From contig UQQI01000009.1 of the NCBI GenBank assembly GCA_900543055.1, positions 1 to 39,185 of the forward strand: a stretch of DNA of 39,185 nucleotides. Reading direction: 5' to 3'. The DNA comes from an uncultured Mollicutes bacterium (GTDB lineage Bacteria; Bacillota_I; Bacilli_A; RF39; UBA660). Below the pieces are notes generated by a model. That model was given only the letters and a program-made list of their open reading frames with translations, searched no databases and was not told where the DNA came from. A program made the translations under genes and the position numbers. Of this stretch, positions 33,583-39,185 are shown piece after piece (positions within the stretch are counted from its first letter, which is position 1; every line of letters starts with the position of its first letter).

Positions 33583-35775
33583 CTATTCATCATCCTTATT
33601 ATCAATGTGAACAACTCTCTCTTTTATTTCTTGAGTTCTTCCTTTATTCCAAAAGTTAGTTCCAATATAACCACAAGTTCTTCTAGCAACATTTAATGTA
33701 TCATGATCTCTATTACCACATTCAGGACAATACCACTCTAAATCATCATCTAATAAAATTTCTCCATTATATCCACATTTTTGACAATAATCACTTTTAG
33801 TATTTAATTCAGCATACATAATATTTTCATATATAAAATTAATTACTTCCATTACAACATCAATATTATTTTCAAGATTTGGAGTTTCAATATAACTAAT
33901 TGCTCCACCTGGAGATAAACGTTGAAATTCAGATTCTAATTTTAACTTAGTAAAAGCATCGATTTCTTCAAATACTGGAACATGATAACTATTTGTAATA
34001 TAGTCTCTATCAGTAATTCCTTTGATTTTACCAAATCTATCTCTTAAACATTTTGCAAATTTATATGTTGTTGACTCAATTGGAGTTCCATATAATGAGT
34101 AATCAATATCTTCTGCTTCTTTCCATTCTTTACATTTATCATTCATATGTTGCATTACTTCCAATGCGAATTCATGCCCTTTTCCATTATCAGTATGAGA
34201 ATGTCCTGTCATATATTTAACACATTCGTAAAGACCTGCATATCCTAAAGAAATTGTCGAATATCCATGATGTAATAATTCATGAATTGATTCACCTTTT
34301 TCTAATCTAGCAAGTGCTCCATGTTGCCATAATATTGGAGCAACATCACTTGTAACTTTAGATAAACGTTTATGTCTAATTTGTAATGCTCTGTGACATA
34401 GTTCTAGTCTATCATCAAACACTTTCCAGAAAAGTTCCATATCTTTACCTGATGTTAATGCAACATCTGGTAAATTAATAGTAACTACCCCCTGATTAAA
34501 TCTACCATAGTATTTTCCTTTATTTTCAACATAGTTTAATGCTTTTGAAATATTTCCAACATTAAACGTTCTATCAGGTGTTAAGAATGAACGACAACCC
34601 ATACATGGGAAACATTCTCCATTACCAAGTGAATTGATTTTATTTTCTTTCATTACTTTTTCTGAAATATAATCTGGAACCATTCTCTTAGCAGTACATC
34701 TTGCAGCAAGTTCAGTTAAATAATAATACTTTCCTTTAGGGTTAATATTTTCTTCTTCAAGAACATAAAGTAATTTAGGAAATGCTGGAGTTATATAAAC
34801 CCCTTTTTCATTCTTCATACCTTCCATTCTTTGTTTTAAAACTTCTTCTATAATCATAGCAAGTTCATCTTTATAATCTTCAGTTTCACCTAAATACATA
34901 CATACACTTAAGAATGGTGCTTGACCATTTGTAGTAGTCATTGAATTAATTTGATATTGGAATGTTTGAACACCATCAGTTATTTCCTTTTTCAAATCTT
35001 CAGTAGCAAATTTTTCAACTTGTGCTTTTGTTAATTTACGGTCCTTGTATTTTTTCAAATAAAATTCTTTAGAACTTCTAACAAATGGTGCTAAATGTGT
35101 AAGAGTGATTGTACATCCACCATATTGTGAAGAACTAACTGCAGTAATTAATTGAGTTGCTATTGTCATAGCAGTTAAAAATCTATGAGGTTTCTCAATC
35201 ATTACTCCATTAATATTTGTACCATTTTGTAACATATCATCAAGGTTTATTAAATCACAATTATGTAATGCATTTTGTGCAAAATAATCTGCATCATGAA
35301 AGTGAATTACCCCTTGATCATGAGCAGTTACTATATCCTCAGGTAATAAAAATCTTCTTGTAATATCTGTACTAGTAATCCCTGCTAAATAATCTCTTTG
35401 AGTAGTAACAACCTTAGCATTTTTATTAGAATTTTCTGTATTCCAATACTCACTTTCTCCATCAATTAATTCTTTAATAGACTTATCAGTAGTATTACTT
35501 CTTCTAACTAATTCTCTAGTATATCTATAAGTAATATATTCCTTAGCAAGTTCATACTTACCAAGAGCCATTAATCTCTTTTCAATTACATCTTGAATAT
35601 CTTCAACAAGCATTCTTTTCTTATGAAGTCCTTCAATATATTTAATAATATTTCTTATTTGAATATCACTAACTCTGTCTTCTTCACTAACTTCCAAATT
35701 AGCCTTACTAACAGCTTCTTCTATCTTATCTGGACTATAATCTACTATATGTCCATCTCTTTTTATTACCTTCAT
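33583..35775 (-). CDS. nrdD: Anaerobic (class III) ribonucleoside-triphosphate reductase
   Basis: The ATG at 35775 (730 residues) follows a GAGG site; the longer frame from 35802 is not needed. The product has an N-terminal ATP-cone ('MKVIKRDGHIVDYSPDKIEE'), the catalytic barrel with 'GECFPCMGCRSFL' (active-site cysteines), a C-terminal zinc site ('CQKCGYNGE' and 'CPECGNRDHD') and the glycyl radical loop 'RRTCGYIGTNF'. It reduces ribonucleoside triphosphates to deoxyribonucleotides with formate as reductant, using a radical made by NrdG. First gene of the operon nrdD-nrdG-deoxyribosyltransferase-like-dut, behind an operator shared with a Crp/Fnr-type regulator. Confidence 0.97.
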   Translation of the reverse strand: MKVIKRDGHIVDYSPDKIEEAVSKANLEVSEEDRVSDIQIRNIIKYIEGLHKKRMLVEDIQDVIEKRLMALGKYELAKEYITYRYTRELVRRSNTTDKSIKELIDGESEYWNTENSNKNAKVVTTQRDYLAGITSTDITRRFLLPEDIVTAHDQGVIHFHDADYFAQNALHNCDLINLDDMLQNGTNINGVMIEKPHRFLTAMTIATQLITAVSSSQYGGCTITLTHLAPFVRSSKEFYLKKYKDRKLTKAQVEKFATEDLKKEITDGVQTFQYQINSMTTTNGQAPFLSVCMYLGETEDYKDELAMIIEEVLKQRMEGMKNEKGVYITPAFPKLLYVLEEENINPKGKYYYLTELAARCTAKRMVPDYISEKVMKENKINSLGNGECFPCMGCRSFLTPDRTFNVGNISKALNYVENKGKYYGRFNQGVVTINLPDVALTSGKDMELFWKVFDDRLELCHRALQIRHKRLSKVTSDVAPILWQHGALARLEKGESIHELLHHGYSTISLGYAGLYECVKYMTGHSHTDNGKGHEFALEVMQHMNDKCKEWKEAEDIDYSLYGTPIESTTYKFAKCLRDRFGKIKGITDRDYITNSYHVPVFEEIDAFTKLKLESEFQRLSPGGAISYIETPNLENNIDVVMEVINFIYENIMYAELNTKSDYCQKCGYNGEILLDDDLEWYCPECGNRDHDTLNVARRTCGYIGTNFWNKGRTQEIKERVVHIDNKDDE

Positions 35776-35818
35776 AGTAAATACCTCACTTCTTCTTTTC
35801 ATTTTAAACTACAAACCA

Positions 35819-35824
35819 ATTATA
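35819..35824 (-). promoter_or_regulatory. -10 box of the nrdD operon
   Basis: The minus strand has a perfect TATAAT. The -35 position (35842-35847, CAAAGT) is poor, as expected for an activator-dependent promoter; transcription would start near 35812. Confidence 0.65.
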
Positions 35825-35845
35825 ACGCAAAAATCAAAAATACTT

Positions 35846-35861
35846 TGTTGCATTTGCAACA
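35846..35861. promoter_or_regulatory. Palindromic Crp/Fnr-type operator between nrdD and the regulator gene
   Basis: The sequence TGTTGCATTTGCAACA is a perfect 7-bp inverted repeat with a 2-base centre. The centre (35853.5) lies about 41.5 bases upstream of the predicted nrdD transcript start, the class II activator position of Crp/Fnr proteins. On the other strand the right half overlaps the -35 box (TTGCAA) of the regulator gene promoter. Confidence 0.7.
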
Positions 35862-35882
35862 TTTTATGTTTTTTGTTAAAAT
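35854..35882 (+). promoter_or_regulatory. Promoter of the Crp/Fnr-type regulator gene
   Basis: TTGCAA (35854-35859) and TAAAAT (35877-35882) are separated by 17 bases, with TG one base before the -10. The -35 box lies within the operator palindrome, so binding of the regulator would block this promoter. Confidence 0.5.
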
Positions 35883-35901
35883 TCTTTTAAGAGGTGATTT
35901 T

Positions 35902-36531
35902 ATGACCAAACTTTTTGAAAATATCAGTGAGAAAAATATATTGAAATTAAAGAGAATTCTGAAGTCATCAACTGCAATCTATAGAAAAAATGTCAATGTG
36001 TTGTCAAATGTAAACATGAATGATTTTATTGCTTTAATTGACACTGGAAGTGTCCAATTAATATATAATGACTACGATGGAAATAATACTGTACTAGAAG
36101 AATTACAAGAAGGTGAATTCTTTGGTAGTATTACATATAATGTTAATTCTGATGAAATTACATGTATTACAAAGGAAGAAACTCAAATAACTTTTATTGA
36201 ATATAATGAAATAACAAATAATGAAATAATAAAGACTGATTTTTATATTATATTTATAAAAAATTTAATAAAAATACTAAATGAACAATTACATAATAAA
36301 AATACAAGAATTGAACTTTTAACAAAACATACAACTCGTGATAAACTATTAGAGTATTTTAAACAATGTTCTAAAAAAAGAGGTTCTAATAGATTTAGAT
36401 TACCAATGACCTACACAGATCTTGCAAGCTACTTATCAGTAGATAGAAGTGCCATGACAAGAGAAATAAAATATTTAAAAACTGAAGGTTTCATTGAAAC
36501 TGATAATAAAATCATTACACTGAAATTCTAA
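35902..36531 (+). CDS. Crp/Fnr-family transcription regulator
   Basis: The ATG follows GAGGTGAT; the frame extends 300 bases upstream, but that part overlaps nrdD and lacks support. The 209-residue protein has a cyclic-nucleotide-type beta-barrel ('LIDTGSVQLIYNDYDGNNT', 'LQEGEFFGSITY'), a dimer helix and a C-terminal winged helix ('MTYTDLASYLSVDRSAMTRE'). Only two cysteines are present, so the four-cysteine iron-sulphur cluster of Fnr is absent; the usual cAMP-binding Arg is not evident either, and the effector is unknown. It is divergent from the nrdD operon and probably activates it through the 35846-35861 operator while limiting its own expression. Confidence 0.88.
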   Translation: MTKLFENISEKNILKLKRILKSSTAIYRKNVNVLSNVNMNDFIALIDTGSVQLIYNDYDGNNTVLEELQEGEFFGSITYNVNSDEITCITKEETQITFIEYNEITNNEIIKTDFYIIFIKNLIKILNEQLHNKNTRIELLTKHTTRDKLLEYFKQCSKKRGSNRFRLPMTYTDLASYLSVDRSAMTREIKYLKTEGFIETDNKIITLKF

Positions 36532-36558
36532 AAAAATGGATGCATAAATCCATTTTTT
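36531..36558. terminator. Terminator after the Crp/Fnr-type gene
   Basis: A perfect 11-bp stem (AAAAAATGGAT / ATCCATTTTTT) with a 6-base loop is T-rich on both strands. It starts at the stop codon. Confidence 0.8.
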
Positions 36559-36644
36559 ACTTATATTTTTAATCTTTGATTTTACACTAGTCTGAATATT
36601 TATAACACGTACCTCTATTCCCTAATCATCATGATTTATTAAAC

Positions 36645-37574
36645 TCACATAATTTTTATTTCATCATTAATAGGCGTTTTCTCTTTTGATTTTACTTTTC
36701 ATTTATTCATCTTAACTGTAGTTACATATATATTTTCACAAGATACAGAAAAAGATTCTATCATTAAATTATCACTCATTGTTGAAATATCATAACCTGC
36801 TTATTTTAAAGCAACTTTACCATTTTCCACACTACATTTTCCTTCATGATAATCAGTAGATAAATCTTAATAATTCTTATACCAATAACATTTATTATTT
36901 GTAATTTTCCAAGCCTCTTCTGATTCATTTAATACTCTTCATATTCTAGAAAGTTCAATTTTCTTTCTTAAATCTTTATAAATATACCAAGGTGTACTCT
37001 TAGAATCCTCAGCATATGAAATCTCAGTAAATTATATTGATTCAATTAACATTAAAATATCATTTAAAATACTATAAATACCATTTTTACCAACAAGTTT
37101 AAGAGAAAATAAAGAATCATACTTGTTAGAACCAATCAAATAAAATCTACCAATAACATCTGAAGCAGAAGTACCATAATCAAAATATGCATAGTACACA
37201 TCTTCTTTTAAATATTAAAAATTATTACTACCAGAATATACATTATAATTATTTTCTATTAAACATCTACTCTTATTAAAGTAATCTCTAAATTCTAAAT
37301 ATAAAAGATGACGTTTTTCTACATCATTTAAATCATTAATTAAATTACTACTATTAATAGGAGAAAAAAGACATTTATATTTTGAATTGTATAAATTGTT
37401 TTTTATTTTTTTCCAATTACTATTATATTTTAAATTATATCCATAACCTGTAAATGTTCTTTTAATAGAAAATAAATCAAGAATAAATTTATAAATAATT
37501 TCTGGTACATAATAAAGAAATACCATTATAAAGATTAATAAAGTAATATTTTTCACAATAAAAAATCCACTCAA
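36645..37574 (-). pseudogene. Surface or lipoprotein-like gene broken by in-frame stop codons only
   Basis: A single minus-strand reading frame runs without any frameshift from about 37574 to 36645, about 310 codons, but holds premature TAA codons at 37215, 37032, 36867 and 36801 and TGA codons at 36939 and 36699; TGA at 36645 may be the original end. The first 119 codons begin with a membrane segment ('VKNITLLIFIMVFLYYV') and 'RTFTGYGYNLKYNSNWKK', a pattern seen in PsbP/DUF1795-like secreted proteins. Later parts still look coding ('EDVYYAYFDYGTSASDVIG', 'KSTPWYIYKDLRKKIE'). There is no CAA or CAG codon anywhere in the frame, so the TAA codons probably come from glutamine codons. The ancestral start may be the GTG at 37556. 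No function can be assigned. Confidence 0.75.
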
Positions 37575-37696
37575 AATACTAAATTTATAATTATAAATTT
37601 AATATCCCACAAATAAATTTTTCGCAGGAGAAGTAATATATCACTAAAAAAAATTAAATGTAAAGAAAAAATTGAAAGAAATTCTTTGCAATTATG

Positions 37697-38194
37697 TTAA
37701 TCAATAAAATGTATTTTTTCTTCTTTATATCTATTTTGTTGATGATGTCTTTTTGAAGGATACCCTATTGGAAATAGACAAAATGGTTCTAAGTTCTCTT
37801 CAATCTTTAAAAGTTCTTTTACACTATTCATTTGCTTTTCTATTGGAGCAATACCAATCATACAACCACCTAAACCTAATCCCTCTGTTTCTAACCACAT
37901 ATTTTCCATACAAATAGATAAATCTATTACTGAATAATCCGGCTCAATACAATCTTTTTTATAACAAGGGACAATAATTACAGAAGCATTCTTTGAAAAT
38001 GCCGAATATGGTGTTGTTGATGACAATTTTCCTATTAATTCTTTATTTTTTACAATGTAAAATTCCCATGGTTGTTGATTCTTAGCAGATGGAGATTGCA
38101 TACCTGCTTTTATTATTTTTAATATTAATTCATTAGAAACATCTTTTTCTAAAAAATCTCTAACACTCGTTCTTGTATATATTTCTTCTACCAT
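37697..38194 (-). CDS. Nitroreductase-family flavoprotein
   Basis: This 165-residue FMN-dependent oxidoreductase has the family start 'YTRTSVRDFLEKDV' (Arg contacts the FMN phosphate), 'AGMQSPSAKNQQPWEFYIV' (second FMN-binding block) and 'EGLGLGGCMIGI'. It probably reduces nitro compounds, quinones or another substrate with NAD(P)H; the substrate cannot be told. A GTGAGGT site precedes the ATG. It is close to the SUFU gene (19 bases) and likely in the same transcript. Cysteines in 'VPCYKKDC' have no known role. Confidence 0.92.
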   Translation of the reverse strand: MVEEIYTRTSVRDFLEKDVSNELILKIIKAGMQSPSAKNQQPWEFYIVKNKELIGKLSSTTPYSAFSKNASVIIVPCYKKDCIEPDYSVIDLSICMENMWLETEGLGLGGCMIGIAPIEKQMNSVKELLKIEENLEPFCLFPIGYPSKRHHQQNRYKEEKIHFID

Positions 38195-38213
38195 TTTAAA
38201 ACCTCACTATATA

Positions 38214-38879
38214 TCACTGTATATAAGAATTAACCCTATTCATATCTGTTACAAAATCAGGATTATTCTTCTTTATTAAATTTATCAATTCTCCTACTCT
38301 TTCAGGATTATTTTGTAATGCAATTAACTCAGTTTCTGTTATACCATAAAATTGCAAAAAATCTGTTCTTCCATATATAGTTTCTTTTTGACTACAAGCT
38401 TCTGTATCATTAATAACAAGTAAAGCTGTAATATAAGAGTTAATATTAGGATTAAGAGATTTTCCACTAAGAGCAATATATTCTCCTGCTTTAAAATATT
38501 TACCTGTTGTATTAGTGTATCTTGCAAGAGATGCTAATAAATCTATCACCCATAAACAATTATTTAAATCAGGTTCATTAACTTTAAAAGTCATTTCATA
38601 TCCCCATTTATTATATTCTCCTCCAAGTTCATCGACATTAGCATACAACTCAGTCATACCATAGGTAACAATATGCTTATATCCTTTAGGTGAAGTATAA
38701 ATAGAATAACCATCTAAATAATTATTTCCACCAAACATCGCTCTACTAGACATATTAGTACCATAATGAATTGGTACCTGATTAGGATAAAGTCTTTCAA
38801 ACTCATTATCAATAATATCCCAACCAGGAGCCCAATCTTCATCTTCTTCCATTAACTTAAGAAAATCTTTCTTTCTCAT
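38214..38879 (-). CDS. Suppressor-of-fused (SUFU) domain protein
   Basis: This 221-residue protein has the bacterial SUFU domain: 'APGWDIIDNEFERLYPNQVP', 'LDGYSIYTSPKGYKHIVTYG' with 'MTELYANVDE', and 'WVIDLLASLARYTNTTGKYF'. In bacteria such domains are often immunity proteins against polymorphic toxins or have unknown roles. No toxin gene is adjacent here. No signal peptide; cytoplasmic. The ATG follows GGTGGTGAT. Confidence 0.9.
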   Translation of the reverse strand: MRKKDFLKLMEEDEDWAPGWDIIDNEFERLYPNQVPIHYGTNMSSRAMFGGNNYLDGYSIYTSPKGYKHIVTYGMTELYANVDELGGEYNKWGYEMTFKVNEPDLNNCLWVIDLLASLARYTNTTGKYFKAGEYIALSGKSLNPNINSYITALLVINDTEACSQKETIYGRTDFLQFYGITETELIALQNNPERVGELINLIKKNNPDFVTDMNRVNSYIQ

Positions 38880-38946
38880 ATTTCGATTATCACCACCTAT
38901 TATAGTTAATTATAACATAATAAATGAATAAATTGAAAATTCAACA

Positions 38947-39185
38947 TCAAAACAAATTAATTTTTTTATAAGCGTATATATATAGTATTAAAAATCCAGT
39001 AATAACTCTTATAAAAATATCATCTATATCAAATATAGCTAGAAAGAAAAACCACTTTATTAATTCAAATAAAAAATTAGAAACAATTAAATAATAGTTC
39101 TTATTAAAGCCAAGCATAATAAGAATTGCCGAAATAAAAGTACCTATTACACAATTAATAAAAATATTTTTAATAAATATAAGAT
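38947..39185 (-). CDS. C-terminal part of an integral membrane protein, cut by the window edge
   Basis: The minus-strand frame is open to the window end and gives 78 residues ('IKNIFINCVIGTFISAILIM', then 'WFFFLAIFDIDDIFIRVI') with about three hydrophobic segments, ending at a TGA. Its start lies outside the window. The composition and unbroken frame suggest a real membrane protein; no family is recognised. Confidence 0.5.
   Translation of the reverse strand, partial: LIFIKNIFINCVIGTFISAILIMLGFNKNYYLIVSNFLFELIKWFFFLAIFDIDDIFIRVITGFLILYIYAYKKINLF

Noticed and set aside
35593..35901. A 100-codon longer start for the Crp/Fnr-type regulator
   Set aside because: That stretch is antisense to nrdD and covers the operator and both promoters; the ATG at 35902 has a GAGGTGAT site and gives the normal family length.
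36645..37574. Genome-wide stop-codon reassignment (TAA as glutamine or TGA as tryptophan)
   Set aside because: TAA, TAG and TGA all end intact genes elsewhere in the window, and those genes use CAA and TGG codons normally.

Overview
The window is strongly AT-rich, low-GC Firmicute DNA, most likely from an uncultured gut member of the Bacilli/Mollicutes-related lineages. Evidence for this is the set of Gram-positive housekeeping and sporulation genes (scpA, scpB, spoVAC-AD-AE, a SigF/SigG-type sigma factor), anaerobic nucleotide metabolism (class III nrdD/nrdG), frequent extended -10 promoters and GGTGAT-like ribosome binding sites. TGA is a normal stop here (for example at the ATGA overlaps of spoVAC/spoVAD), so this is not a genetic-code-4 mycoplasma. 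The species assignment is inference.

Positions 1-22400 hold a large cell-surface locus, nearly all on the minus strand. It contains seven small proteins with an N-terminal membrane segment and, in most, a TasA/camelysin-like 'YA-[KRW]-[YF]' or 'ASWD' pattern; two SipW-type signal peptidases with intact Ser/His; a third SipW-like protein without the catalytic residues; and a 2843-residue beta-solenoid protein. It also has a membrane-anchored McrB-like AAA+ ATPase, a DUF2357-like McrC-type partner with no visible nuclease motif, and three soluble proteins I do not recognise. Promoters and terminators divide it into transcription units: 22360-20632 (a TasA-like pair), 20566-18814 (micro-ORF plus coiled-coil protein), 18699-8234 (SipW, giant protein, dead SipW) and 8168-682 (eight genes). 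A convergent gene at 4-681 closes the left end. I read this as a candidate undescribed surface-fibre system in which an AAA+/DUF2357 module is used for something other than DNA restriction.

Positions 22400-24900 hold a frameshifted permuted papain-fold gene, a complete ISL3-family insertion sequence (23120-24616, with terminal inverted repeats and a near-perfect 8-bp target duplication) and tRNA-Thr(TGT) and tRNA-Leu(CAA) genes.

Positions 24900-28900 hold scpA-scpB followed by a C3-like ADP-ribosyltransferase gene in the same operon, a divergent unit with a truncated MerR-type gene and an RNHCP zinc protein, then a decayed class B sortase gene coupled to a small membrane protein gene.

Positions 28900-31400 carry spoVAE, spoVAD, spoVAC and a sporulation sigma factor, the gene order of the Bacillus spoIIAC-spoVA region but without spoIIAA/AB next to it. 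Positions 31480-36560 hold an unknown membrane protein and a deoxynucleotide operon (nrdD, nrdG, a nucleoside deoxyribosyltransferase-like gene, dut). That operon is transcribed divergently from a Crp/Fnr-type regulator across a perfect palindromic operator. Positions 36560-39185 hold a gene broken only by in-frame stop codons, a nitroreductase, a SUFU-domain protein and the end of a membrane protein cut by the window edge.
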